From DATFXF01 sp035258565 (GTDB taxonomy: Bacteria; Acidobacteriota; Terriglobia; Acidiferrales; UBA7541): DNA of 42,408 bases. This document shows positions 33,633 to 42,239 of the stretch, one piece after another. The position numbers and the translations under genes were made by a program. Every line of letters starts with the position of its first letter. Position 1 is the first letter of the stretch. The DNA lies in NCBI GenBank assembly GCA_035258565.1, contig DATFXF010000090.1, positions 1-42,408 on the forward strand, given 5' to 3'. Below the pieces are notes generated by a model. That model was not told the DNA's origin. It did no database searches and saw only the letters and a program-made list of their open reading frames with translations.

Positions 33633-34133
33633 CTACGCCCTCTCCTTAGTAGGATGCCTTCTGAGGAAGAGGAGTTCAAACACAACGAGCAGGGCGCCAA
33701 TGGTGATCGCCGAATCGGCGACGTTGAACGCAGGCCAGCGGTAGCTGCCCAAGCCCACCTCGAAGAAATCCGTCACGCCGCCTTGCGTCACCCGGTCGAT
33801 CAAGTTGCCGGTGGCTCCACCCAGGATGAGGGCCATGCCCACCCGGCCGGGCCGGCCGCCAGCGCGGTTCGTGGCCAGAAGCCAGGCCAGCAGGGCGACC
33901 GCCAGCGCAGCGCATCCAATCAGGATCGTCGCCACCCAGCGGGATCCCGCGTCCGCTAACAGGCCGAAGGCGATGCCGGGATTCCGGCTGTGCACCAGGG
34001 TGACGAGCCCGGGGATGACGATGCGATGGAAATTCCTCGGAGTGTACGTCTCAACAGCAAATTTTGTGGCCCGGTCGGCGACGACAACGAGAAACGCAAG
34101 CCAGAACCAGCGAGCACTCTTCTGGCCAATCAT
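33633..34133 (-). CDS. lspA: Lipoprotein signal peptidase (signal peptidase II)
   Basis: 166 residues with four membrane helices. It cleaves the signal peptide of diacylglyceryl-prolipoproteins. The two catalytic aspartates are in GNLIDRV and FNVADSAI; SRNPGIAFG and LGGATGNLIDR are the other conserved blocks. The ATG at 34133 overlaps the ileS stop (TGATG), so translation is coupled. A longer upstream frame inside ileS is ignored. The ileS-lspA order is widespread in bacteria. Confidence 0.96.
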   Translation of the reverse strand: MIGQKSARWFWLAFLVVVADRATKFAVETYTPRNFHRIVIPGLVTLVHSRNPGIAFGLLADAGSRWVATILIGCAALAVALLAWLLATNRAGGRPGRVGMALILGGATGNLIDRVTQGGVTDFFEVGLGSYRWPAFNVADSAITIGALLVVFELLFLRRHPTKERA

Positions 34134-37003
34134 CAGGAAACCGCAGCCTGGCTGCCCAGAAGTTCTCTGACCACGGGTAAGCAGCGCTCGCACAGGGTAG
34201 GAAAGTCTGCGGCCTCGCCGACGTGCGCGGAATAGTTCCAGCAGCGCTCACACTTGCCGCCCTCGGCGCGTTGAACCAGGATCTCGAGCCCCGGCAAAAC
34301 CTGAGAGCGAAACGCGTTGGGCAGGTTGCCGTCCGCTACCTCCACCTGGGAAACAATAAAGAGCTCCGGCAGCCGAGTGGCGTACTCCCTGAGCAGCGTG
34401 GCGGGGTCCGTGGCGACCGCTTGTGGCACCGTCCAAGGTGGCCGGCGAAGCTCTCCGCCCAGCACCACCTTCCCTTCGAGCGCGCTGGATATGAGCTTCG
34501 AGTTGCGGGCCGCCTCGAGGGCCTTCAGCACTTCATCGCGCAGGATGAGCAACTGGTTCCAGTTGGCTGCCTTGGCGGGCTCGAGGCCGGTCTCGAGTTC
34601 TTCCGGCACAGGGAATCGCGCCATGTGCACGCTCTCCACATGGCCGCGACTTGGCGGAAGGTATCTCCATACCTCCTCAGCCGTAAACGCCAGAATCGGA
34701 GCGACCAGGCGCAGGAGGGCACTCGCGATGCGGTAAACCGCCGTTTGCGCTGAGCGGCGCCCCGGGCTCGACGCCCGAAAGGTGTAGAGGCGATCCTTGA
34801 GAATATCGAAGTAAAACGCGCTCGCATCCACGACCGCGAAGTCGTGCACGGCGTGGAAGACGCGATGGAACTCGAAGCTCTCATACCAGCCAAGGCAGTC
34901 GCGGACTAGCCCGGCGGTGCGCTCGAGCATCCAGCGATCCATTTCGTCGAGCTGTGCATCCGGCACGGCGTCTCGCGCGGGGTCGAAGTCAGACAAGTTG
35001 CCAATCGCGAAGCGGAACGTATTGCGAATCTTCCGGTAGACCTCGGCGAGTTGGTTCATCACCCGTTCGGACATGCGCACGTCAGCCGTATAGTCCTGCG
35101 CCGCCACCCAGACGCGCAGCAAGTCGGCGCCCCACTTTTCGCACAGATCGCGCGGCTCGACGGCATTGCCGAGCGACTTCGACATGGGCTGGCCATGCTC
35201 ATCGAGTGTCCAGCCATGGGTCAGGACATGGTGGTAAGGCGCGGCGTCGCGCACGCCCAAGGCGATGAGCAGCGAGCTGTGGAACCAGCCGCGATACTGA
35301 TCCGGGCCCTCCAGATACATGTCCGCGGGCCATGGCAGGTTGGGATGAGGCGTTCCCGGCGGGTCAAGCACAGCCAGGTGCGAGGACCCGGAATCAAACC
35401 ATACGTCCAGAATATCCTTTTCTTTGCGCCAGCCCAAGCCACCGCACTGGCAGCGCGTCCCGGGCGGGAGCAGCTCCTCGGGCGAGCGGCGGAACCAGGC
35501 GTCGGCGCCCTCGCGTTCGAACCAGCCGATGACGCTGCGCAGAGCCGAAAAATCCTCCAGGCGGGTGCCGCAACGGTCGCAGTAGAAAATTACCAAGGGC
35601 ACGCCCCACACGCGCTGCCTGGAAATGCACCAGTCGGGGCGCTCCTTGATCATCGCGTAGATACGCCCCTCGCCCCAGCCCGGTGTCCACTGGACCTTTT
35701 GGATCTCGTTGAGCGCGCGCTGCCGCAGGCCGGCGTGCTCCAAATTGATGAACCACTGCTCGGTAGCGCGGAAGATCACGGGATTGTGGCAGCGCCAGCA
35801 GTGCGGATAGCTGTGTGTGAACTTGCCCTCGCTCACCAGCGCGCCGCGCTCGCGCAGCAGCGCGATGATGTGCGGATTCGCTTCAAAGACCGTCTTGTCC
35901 TTGTACTCCGCCGGACCCTCAACGAATCGCCCCTTGTCATCGAGCGACCGAGGGGTCTGGAGACCATATTTTCCCCCCGTAGAGAAGTCCTCGGGACCGT
36001 GGGCCGGGGCCGTGGTTACGACACCGGTCCCCCGGTCGAGCGCTACATATTCAGCAAGCACGGCGGGCGTCCGGAAATTCAAGAACGGGTGGCAGAACTC
36101 GAGACCCTCAAGGTCCTTGCCCCTTCCTACGTTGCAGATTTGCCGCACATGGAGACCAAGCTCAGCAGTTATTTGAGGGACCCGATCGGCTGCAACGAGG
36201 AGGTTCCCGCCTTCCGTCTCGGCCACCGCATACTCGTAGTCCGGATGGAATGCCAGGGCTAAGGTACCCGGCAAACTCCACGGCGTCGTTGTCCAAGCGA
36301 GCGCGCTCACTCCGGTGCCCAGGCGACCTGCGTTTCCATCGGCCGCCGCGGGGAACTTCACCCAAATGGAGGGGCTAGTGTGATCTTCGTACTCCACTTC
36401 AGCTTCGGCGAGCGCGGTTTGGTCGAAAATGCACCAGTATACCGGCTTCAAACCGCGATAGACGTAACCCTTCCGAAGGAAGGTGACAAAGGTATCCGCG
36501 ATGCAGGCCTCGTACTGATTGCTCATCGTCAAGTAGGGGTCGTCCCACCGGCCGAAGACCCCGAGGCGCTTAAAATCGCGGCGATGCTCTTCGACGTAAC
36601 GCGTGGCGTACTCGCGGCACATCCGCCGGAATTCGGCCGGGGTTACAGTGTCTTTCTTGCCGCCCAGTTCCCTTTCGACCTGGAGCTCAATCGGAAGGCC
36701 ATGGCAATCCCAGCCAGGGACATACGGGGCGCGAAAACCGGCCATGGTCTTCGACTTCACCACCATGTCTTTCAGAATCTTGTTGAGGCCCGTGCCTAGA
36801 TGAATCGTACCGGTGGGATAGGGCGGCCCATCGTGCAGCACGTAGAAGGGAGCGTCTGCGCGCGCCGCCTGAATACGCTCGTAGAGCCGGTTTCGCTCCC
36901 ACTCGGCCAGTTGCCTCGGCTCGCTCTCGGGCAGATTAGCCTTCATGGGAAAAGTGGTGCGCGGTAGGTTGAGCGTGCTCTTCAGGTCGGGCTGTTTAGG
37001 CAT
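34133..37003 (-). CDS. ileS: Isoleucyl-tRNA synthetase
   Basis: 956 residues, class I synthetase. The HIGH-type motif lies at 61-71 and reads PYPTGTIHLGT, so the fourth position is T rather than H. The KMSKS-type motif near 605-609 reads PMSKS, lacking the first lysine. A CP1 editing domain with WTTTPWSLPGTLAL is present, as is the C-terminal zinc finger (CERCWNYSAHVGEAADFPTLCERC). Variants at these two motif positions occur in some bacterial IleRS, so I read the enzyme as active. The ribosome-binding site is weak (GAAGAAG). First gene of ileS-lspA-lgt. Confidence 0.95.
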   Translation of the reverse strand: MPKQPDLKSTLNLPRTTFPMKANLPESEPRQLAEWERNRLYERIQAARADAPFYVLHDGPPYPTGTIHLGTGLNKILKDMVVKSKTMAGFRAPYVPGWDCHGLPIELQVERELGGKKDTVTPAEFRRMCREYATRYVEEHRRDFKRLGVFGRWDDPYLTMSNQYEACIADTFVTFLRKGYVYRGLKPVYWCIFDQTALAEAEVEYEDHTSPSIWVKFPAAADGNAGRLGTGVSALAWTTTPWSLPGTLALAFHPDYEYAVAETEGGNLLVAADRVPQITAELGLHVRQICNVGRGKDLEGLEFCHPFLNFRTPAVLAEYVALDRGTGVVTTAPAHGPEDFSTGGKYGLQTPRSLDDKGRFVEGPAEYKDKTVFEANPHIIALLRERGALVSEGKFTHSYPHCWRCHNPVIFRATEQWFINLEHAGLRQRALNEIQKVQWTPGWGEGRIYAMIKERPDWCISRQRVWGVPLVIFYCDRCGTRLEDFSALRSVIGWFEREGADAWFRRSPEELLPPGTRCQCGGLGWRKEKDILDVWFDSGSSHLAVLDPPGTPHPNLPWPADMYLEGPDQYRGWFHSSLLIALGVRDAAPYHHVLTHGWTLDEHGQPMSKSLGNAVEPRDLCEKWGADLLRVWVAAQDYTADVRMSERVMNQLAEVYRKIRNTFRFAIGNLSDFDPARDAVPDAQLDEMDRWMLERTAGLVRDCLGWYESFEFHRVFHAVHDFAVVDASAFYFDILKDRLYTFRASSPGRRSAQTAVYRIASALLRLVAPILAFTAEEVWRYLPPSRGHVESVHMARFPVPEELETGLEPAKAANWNQLLILRDEVLKALEAARNSKLISSALEGKVVLGGELRRPPWTVPQAVATDPATLLREYATRLPELFIVSQVEVADGNLPNAFRSQVLPGLEILVQRAEGGKCERCWNYSAHVGEAADFPTLCERCLPVVRELLGSQAAVS

Positions 37004-37039
37004 CTGCTTCTTCTTATTTGCGGTGGATTCTGATGGCGA

Positions 37040-37306
37040 TTATGCACTTGACGCAAGCGAACTTGTCGCTGGCATCGCTGCCGCGGAGGCCACCTTGCGG
37101 ATGGCCACCAACGCCGCGGTTGCCGAGAGTTGAAACTTGCCCCGTAGCTCCCCGTAGGTACGGCGCTGAAGTGGCAACCAGTGCCACAACCCTTCCCGGA
37201 AAGCAATACCGGACAACCAATCCCAGGCGGCGTTGAACCGCTCCATATAGGCGAGCAGTCCAGCCCTCTCCTTCGGAAACAGCCGGATTGTCTCAACGTG
37301 CGTCAA
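37040..37306 (-). pseudogene. N-terminal fragment of an IS200/IS605-type TnpB
   Basis: About 88 codons from a TTG. The reading HVETIRLFPKERAGLLAYMERFNAAWDWLSGIAF...LQRRTYGELRGKFQLSATAALVAIRKVA matches the N-terminal domain of TnpB (OrfB), the RNA-guided nuclease of IS605-like elements. A stop follows soon after, and the RuvC and zinc-finger parts (about 300 residues) are missing. The fragment ends 36 bases upstream of ileS. No TnpA, inverted repeat or omega-RNA-like end is visible. It has no good start, so it is a relic. Confidence 0.7.
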
Positions 37307-37537
37307 GTGAATAATCCCGATTCTGATTATCCGCTCGCGTGCCGCAGGTTTCGCGCTGGCCTATTGCTGCTTGTCTTTCAAGGCAACGGTACTGCTGGGA
37401 ACTTTCGGTCGCGATGAACGTCGTATGTTACAATGAATTACAGAAAGTGTCAGCCTCTGGAGGGCAGACATCCTTTTCCGCGTGGCTGAATCTAAGTTGT
37501 AGGGTGAGACCAAAAGGGACTCGTTTACGTCAAATTG

Positions 37538-38746
37538 ATGAGAAGCATTTTGACCAACACGAAAGCCAACGCGAGCCCGACGGGGACGGAGCGGCCCTAT
37601 ATTCCCCGTTTTGTGGTGGAGCAGCGGCCCTGGTCACAGTCCTTCTTCTCGAGCCTGAAGGATTTTCTCACCGAGCGGCCGGTGAAGGTGTCCCGAGGGA
37701 AAGGGAACTCGCCATTCACCCCGGTGCCCTACGGCGGAGGCTTTTTCGAGAACCTCATGGAGTGGTTCCGGCCGATGCCCCGAGCTGCACGGCGCGGGAT
37801 CCATTCAAACATGGAACTCGAGTGGAGGTCCTGGCATCACTCGTTCTGGGAGAACCTGCGCGACGCGATCGCCCCGCCGAAGCTGCCCCCTCTCAAGGTG
37901 ACCAGCCAGCCGGTCAAAGTGCGCGATATCTGGAGCAAGGACGAAAACTTTGGCCGAGCACAGGCGCTTTCGATTACGCTGCACACGGCGCTCGCGGTGC
38001 TATTGGTCGTCCCCTTGGCTCACCACATCGCCCAATCCTCTCCGCCAACCGTAAAGGCGGACGTCAACGTGATCGATATCTCGCCTTACCTAGCCAAACT
38101 GCCTCCGGGCAAAGACAGGGCCGGCGGCGGTGGCGGTGGCGGCGAGCGCATGCCCACTCCGCCCACGAAAGGCCGTTTGCCAAAATGGCAGATGGCGCAG
38201 CTGACGCCACCCATGGCTACCCTGCGGAACCTGAATCCCAAGCTCCCGGCCGTGCCCACGCTGCTTGGACCGCCCGAGTTGAAAGTTCCTAGCCCACCGC
38301 TCCCGAATTACGGGGACCCGCTCGCGAAGCTGATCACCAACTCCGGGGGGCCCGGTGGTGGGGGAGGCATTGGCACCGGTGAAGGCGGAGGCATAGGCAG
38401 CGGTTCTGGCGGCGGCCTTGGACCGGGCTCTGGCGGCGGCACAGGGGGTGGCCCGTTCCGCCCCGGTACGGGCGGCATCGGTTTTCCTGCCTGCGCGTAC
38501 TGTCCCGAGCCTCAGTACTCGGAAGAGGCTCGCAAGGCCAAGTATCAGGGTACCGTCGTCCTGCAAGTTGTGATCACCCCGGACGGGCGCGCCACGAACA
38601 TCACCGTGGTCAAGAGTCCCGGCCTGGGCCTGGATCAAAAAGCAGTCGAAGCGGTGCGCAACTGGCGCTTCAAGCCCGCCTCCGATCGAAATGGCAGACC
38701 GGTCGCAGTCACCCTGCCCATCGAAGTTACCTTCCGCCTGCTCTAG
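37538..38746 (+). CDS. TonB-family energy transducer
   Basis: 402 residues. A cytoplasmic N-terminus of about 140 residues carries three related motifs: SQSFFSSLKDFLTERPVKV, GGGFFENLMEWFRP, and HHSFWENLRDAIAPPKLP. One membrane helix (about 141-163) follows, then a proline/glycine-rich periplasmic linker with a long G/S/T stretch (about 265-315), and the C-terminal TonB domain that opens CAYCPEPQYSEEARKAKYQGTVVLQVVI and ends ITPDGRATNITVV...VRNWRFKPA. It should transmit proton-motive force to outer-membrane receptors, though such proteins in this phylum are many and some may do other jobs. No ExbBD is adjacent. Ribosome-binding site unclear. Confidence 0.88.
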   Translation: MRSILTNTKANASPTGTERPYIPRFVVEQRPWSQSFFSSLKDFLTERPVKVSRGKGNSPFTPVPYGGGFFENLMEWFRPMPRAARRGIHSNMELEWRSWHHSFWENLRDAIAPPKLPPLKVTSQPVKVRDIWSKDENFGRAQALSITLHTALAVLLVVPLAHHIAQSSPPTVKADVNVIDISPYLAKLPPGKDRAGGGGGGGERMPTPPTKGRLPKWQMAQLTPPMATLRNLNPKLPAVPTLLGPPELKVPSPPLPNYGDPLAKLITNSGGPGGGGGIGTGEGGGIGSGSGGGLGPGSGGGTGGGPFRPGTGGIGFPACAYCPEPQYSEEARKAKYQGTVVLQVVITPDGRATNITVVKSPGLGLDQKAVEAVRNWRFKPASDRNGRPVAVTLPIEVTFRLL

Positions 38747-39192
38747 GCCTCCGCAGTCCTTGTGCTGGTTCAGCGTGAAATGGAGAGTTGGCGTACCCCG
38801 TTAGCGAGTATAACGCCATTTTCGGCGGCCGCCCTGGACGTCCAATGCAGAGGCGGCTGCAGAAGTGGGCAGCGGCTGAAACTGCAACTGGTTTCAAGAA
38901 GGAGATCAGGTTGGGTGGTACCCATTCAACGCACGCTGGGGGCGCCAGCCGTTGACCTGTGTGACGCCCGGCCTGTAACACAAACTGGCTACGAAAAGAA
39001 TCTCGAATCTTCGCATTTCAACAAGCGGGCGTGCCAGAGTATCAGACTGTGCCTCAACAGTTCCTTCGGACGGTTGCTAGCGGACCACGCCCTGCTTCGC
39101 TTGAAATCCAGCTGCGGACCATGGATGCGGATGGCCAGCTCTCCAAGAGCATCCGCTTCTTTTCCGCCGAAACCGCCAGGGCGGTTTCACGG
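38747..39192. other. Convergent gap after tonB
   Basis: No gene is recognised. Plus-strand frames crossing it read as opposite-strand shadows of the amidohydrolase and low-quality sequence. It contains the terminator at 39127 and, just beyond the amidohydrolase stop, a perfect 9-bp inverted repeat (GAAACCGCC 39169-39177, GGCGGTTTC 39180-39188) with no T-run on either side. Confidence 0.5.
39127..39163 (+). terminator. Possible intrinsic terminator
   Basis: GCGGAT (39127-39132) pairs with ATCCGC (39151-39156), with an inner GCTCT/AGAGC stem and a bulge between; TTCTTTT (39157-39163) follows on the plus strand. It is 380 bases after the tonB stop, so its target transcript is uncertain. Confidence 0.4.
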
Positions 39193-40953
39193 CTATTTTC
39201 GGATGGCAATCCCCGCCGTGGCATCCTGGTAAACGATCCGGCCGGCAAAGACGGTCAGCACGCATTTCAGGTTCTTGATGTCACGCGTGGGTATGGTATA
39301 GAGGTCGCGATCCCAGATAGCAATGTCGGCGTCCTTGCCTGGCTCGATGGTTCCGATTCTGTCCTCGAGAAACAATTGCCGGGCACCCCATGCCGTGTAG
39401 GAGCGAAGCGCGGTGTGAACGTCGATTGCTTCCGACACCCCGAAGGGATGCGCGCCATACAAGCCCTTGAGTGTCTCGCGTTCCATGGAGGCCCAGAGTC
39501 CGTAGCGTGCGGGATACGGAGTCACGAAATAATCGGAGCTTCCAGCCCAGCGCACGCCTTTGGCGAGCCACGTCTTGAACGGCTTCAAACGCAGCGAGCG
39601 CTCCTTGCCAAGATTGCCCGCGTAAGTGTCTCCGAACCACCACATAAACTCGGGCTGCGCCTCGGGGAAACCGGCGTCGTATTGTTTCTGCAAAGCGGCC
39701 ATCAGGTCTATGGCGTGATCTGTTGGAAGGTTGCAATGAATAATACTGTGCCGAAGCCCGCGCGTGGGCTTCTCTTTTAGGACTTCAGCGTAAGTGTCCA
39801 CCACCCAGTCAATAGCGCGGTCTCCGAGGGCGTGCGTGCCAACGTGGATGCCCGCCTGATGGAACAATCGGACTAGCTGGCGATAGATCTCTGGATCCGT
39901 GGCCGGGTAACCCACGTTGCCCTTGTCAATGTCCGTGAAGTTTTTATTCCAGTCCTCGTGCATCCAACCCGTGCGCGCGCCCCCGCTCCCGTCCATGAAG
40001 ATTTTGGCTCCGCCGGACAGCAACAGACCGTCGCCCAGAGAGGCAGGGGGTCTGGGCAAGGCCGAGATGCGCGCCATTACCGCCTTCGCGGATTCCAGAG
40101 TGTGGCCGGCGTCCCAAAGCACGAAGATGCGCTCGTTCAACTTGTTCTGGCGCAGCAACTCGCGGTAGGCATCCCAGATGGGCTGTGTTGTGGCCGCTTC
40201 CTTCACCGCCGTCATGCCCTCGTGATGCAATCCTTCAATAATGTGCAAAATTCCGCGCTGCCATTGTTCCGTCGTAGTGGGAGGAATCAGATTCACCACC
40301 AGGTCCTTCGCGGCTTCCTTCAACACGCCCGTGGGGCGGCCTTGCGGGTCGCGGTCGATCGTTCCCGCAGGCGGGTCCGGCGTCGAGGCCGTTATGTGAG
40401 CAAGCTTGAGCGCATAACTATTGGCAACGCCGTAGTGGCCACCCAACTGCATCAACCACACCGGGTTGTTGGGTGTGATCGAATCCAAGTCGGAAGCCAG
40501 GAGGTAACGCCGCTCGGCGAGTTTTCCTTCGTCCCAGCCGGCTCCGACTAACCATTCTCCAGGCTTTAAAGTCGCGGCTTTCTCGCGTACCTTGTTTAGC
40601 GCATCGCTCACCCGCTGAGCATCGCCGAGCACAACGTGAAACACCTCGTCGACGCCGCCCCACGCGAAGTGACCGTGGGCATCGATTAGGCCTGGAGTAG
40701 CTGTGAGACCGTGGAGATCGACGACGCGCGTGCCAGGACCTGCGCGACGCTGCATCTCCACGCTGGAACCTACCGCGACGATCTTGCCCTTGGCGATCGC
40801 AACAGCTTCAACGATGGAGTCTTGAGCGTCGACAGTGAGAATCTTGCCGTGGACCAAGATCAGATCCGCTGTCTGCGCGGAGGCAATTCCCGCCAACGTG
40901 AAAAGCAGCATTGTGGCTGGGATTTGCAGGATCAAACGCGATGTGCTGCTCAT
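39193..40953 (-). CDS. Secreted amidohydrolase (amidohydrolase 3 / YtcJ-like)
   Basis: 586 residues. A signal peptide (LILQIPATMLLFTLAGIASAQ) is followed by the beta-sandwich opening ADLILVHGKILTVDAQ and a TIM-barrel hydrolase. Metal-site segments are GLIDAHGHF (HxH), a carboxylate/lysine region around TAVKEAA and KIFMDGSGGARTGWM, GTHALGDRAIDW, and WAGSSDYFVTPYPARYGLW for the late aspartate. The end (GTIEPGKDADIAIWDRDLYTIPTRDIKNLKCVLTVFAGRIVY) is typical. These enzymes hydrolyse amides or formamides; the substrate is unknown. A TATGAT only 8 bases before the ATG could be a -10. The gene starts 21 bases from the end of the IS3 orfB. Confidence 0.92.
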   Translation of the reverse strand: MSSTSRLILQIPATMLLFTLAGIASAQTADLILVHGKILTVDAQDSIVEAVAIAKGKIVAVGSSVEMQRRAGPGTRVVDLHGLTATPGLIDAHGHFAWGGVDEVFHVVLGDAQRVSDALNKVREKAATLKPGEWLVGAGWDEGKLAERRYLLASDLDSITPNNPVWLMQLGGHYGVANSYALKLAHITASTPDPPAGTIDRDPQGRPTGVLKEAAKDLVVNLIPPTTTEQWQRGILHIIEGLHHEGMTAVKEAATTQPIWDAYRELLRQNKLNERIFVLWDAGHTLESAKAVMARISALPRPPASLGDGLLLSGGAKIFMDGSGGARTGWMHEDWNKNFTDIDKGNVGYPATDPEIYRQLVRLFHQAGIHVGTHALGDRAIDWVVDTYAEVLKEKPTRGLRHSIIHCNLPTDHAIDLMAALQKQYDAGFPEAQPEFMWWFGDTYAGNLGKERSLRLKPFKTWLAKGVRWAGSSDYFVTPYPARYGLWASMERETLKGLYGAHPFGVSEAIDVHTALRSYTAWGARQLFLEDRIGTIEPGKDADIAIWDRDLYTIPTRDIKNLKCVLTVFAGRIVYQDATAGIAIRK

Positions 40954-40974
40954 GATAACCAATCATAGGATACG

Positions 40975-41778
40975 TCAAGCGGCTTGCCGGCGACGAATCT
41001 GCCGCTGCTTCCGGGCCGCCTCCAACTTCCGGTCGCGCTCCGCGTGGATCTCCTGCTGCCGCCCCGCCACCATGTCCTTCGGTGTGATGTAGCCGGTGGC
41101 ACTGTTCAGTCGGACGTTATTGTAGTGGTCCACGTAACCCTGTACCAGACGCCGGGCATCTGCCAGCGAAAGCGGCGTTCCCGGTCGGATGCACTCCCCT
41201 TTGAGTGATTTGTGCCAACGTTCGATCTTCCCGTTCGATTGCGGATAAAACGGCGAGGTGCGGACGTGCGTCATACCCGAGATCCGAATGAACTCCTTGA
41301 AGTCCTTGGCGATGAACTGCGGACCATTGTCTGAGATGATGCGAGGCCGCGCCTCGGGGTACTTCTCCTTGGCCCTCTGCAAGATGATCTCGATGTCCGC
41401 CTCGGTCATCGACTCCCGGATGTCCCATTGCACGATGTACCGGCTGAAACCGTCCAGGATGCTGCACAAGTAGTAGAACGTCCCGCCGATGTTCAGGTAG
41501 GAGACATCGATGTGCCAATGTTGATGTGCGGCCAGCGGCTGCGCGAAGCCCGTGCCCTTCTTCGACGGCTTGCCGTTCCACTTTGATAGCAGCCCCGCTT
41601 GGCTGAGCACTCGCCACACGCTGGACGGGCTAACCGCCACGATGTCGGCATCCAGTATCATGAACGTCAGCCGCCGGTAGCCTTCCAGTGGGTTCTTTAG
41701 GTGGAAGCCGACGATGGCCTGTTTCTCCCACTCCTCCAGCCAGAAATCGCGGGGAACCCAGCCGTTGTGCTCGTTCAC
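40975..41778 (-). CDS. IS3-family transposase OrfB (DDE domain)
   Basis: 267 residues from a GTG at 41778, but the frame is open upstream to the A8 run, so the real product is probably an OrfAB fusion. The integrase core carries the three acidic residues: D in HWHIDVSYL, D in IISDNGPQF and E in NGKIERWHKSLKGE. The HTH_21-like segment EGYRRLTFMIL and the C-terminal VDHYNNVRLNSATGYITPKDM are typical of the family. The tail is basic (EARKQRQIRRRQ). It catalyses cutting and strand transfer of the element. Nothing in the frame suggests inactivation. Confidence 0.93.
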   Translation of the reverse strand: MNEHNGWVPRDFWLEEWEKQAIVGFHLKNPLEGYRRLTFMILDADIVAVSPSSVWRVLSQAGLLSKWNGKPSKKGTGFAQPLAAHQHWHIDVSYLNIGGTFYYLCSILDGFSRYIVQWDIRESMTEADIEIILQRAKEKYPEARPRIISDNGPQFIAKDFKEFIRISGMTHVRTSPFYPQSNGKIERWHKSLKGECIRPGTPLSLADARRLVQGYVDHYNNVRLNSATGYITPKDMVAGRQQEIHAERDRKLEAARKQRQIRRRQAA

Positions 41779-41930
41779 CTTGCCGTAGCGTTCCCGCCAG
41801 TCGTAGAACTTGCTGGCGGTGATATCCAGCCACTCTATGAACCGCCCGGCGCAGATCTCCGTTTTCTCCGACCACTGCCGGACGAAATCGACAATCTGGT
41901 CCCGCGTGTCGTGCGGAACCCAGACCCCGG

Positions 41931-42239
41931 TCAGAGTTCCCCAAGAGTTTTTTTTAGCGCCACGTGCTCCGCCATCAGTTCGGCCAGAACCTCGTCCTTG
42001 GTCTGGATCTTCCTCTCCAGGTAGGCGACTCGCTCCTGCTCGACGGAGTGGTTCGACCGCGCTTTCTGCTCGAAGGCTGCCGACCCGTTCTCGAAGAACT
42101 CCTTCTGCCAGCGGTAAAAGACCGTGGGCTGCAAGCCGAGTTCATCGCAGAGCTTCGAGATCGGCTCCTTCTCCAGCAGATGCCGCCTCAGGATGGTGAC
42201 CTTCTCTTCCGACGTGTAGTGCTTCCGTTGCTTCTTCAT
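41931..42239 (-). CDS. IS3-family transposase OrfA
   Basis: 102 residues. An N-terminal helix-turn-helix of the HTH_Tnp_1 type (YTSEEKVTILRRHLLEKEPISKLCDELGLQPTVFYRWQKEFF) binds the element ends. The C-terminal coiled coil (RVAYLERKIQTKDEVLAELMAEHVALKKTLGEL) has leucine-zipper spacing and would mediate dimerisation. Its last codons contain the A8 run; a -1 slip there leads into orfB. It is intact. Confidence 0.93.
   Translation of the reverse strand: MKKQRKHYTSEEKVTILRRHLLEKEPISKLCDELGLQPTVFYRWQKEFFENGSAAFEQKARSNHSVEQERVAYLERKIQTKDEVLAELMAEHVALKKTLGEL
41947..41955 (-). promoter_or_regulatory. Programmed -1 frameshift site between orfA and orfB
   Basis: A run of eight A followed by C on the coding strand. 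Slippage from AAA AAA back one base moves ribosomes from the OrfA frame (ending KKTLGEL) into the OrfB frame (KKNSWGTLTG...), which is open through to the OrfB stop. This is the known IS3 strategy for making OrfAB. Confidence 0.75.

Larger units (their letters stand above)
40975..42239 (-). mobile_element. IS3-family insertion sequence (orfA-orfB)
   Basis: Two consecutive minus-strand frames, a helix-turn-helix OrfA and a DDE integrase-type OrfB, with an A8 slippage run in their overlap, define an IS3-family element. I could not match terminal inverted repeats. The tract TGTTCCGGTTCAACTGGAAA (minus strand, near 42279-42298), upstream of orfA, is a plausible end, but no counterpart is seen beyond the orfB stop, where the amidohydrolase gene starts almost at once. 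The orfB-side end may be lost. Confidence 0.8.

Noticed and set aside
35051..36262. 403-residue open frame on the plus strand opposite ileS
   Set aside because: It is fully antisense to a clear synthetase and its composition (R, H, A-rich) is the usual mirror of GC-rich coding sequence.
38762..39780. Two plus-strand frames over the tonB-amidohydrolase gap
   Set aside because: Largely antisense to the amidohydrolase or low-complexity; no ribosome-binding site.
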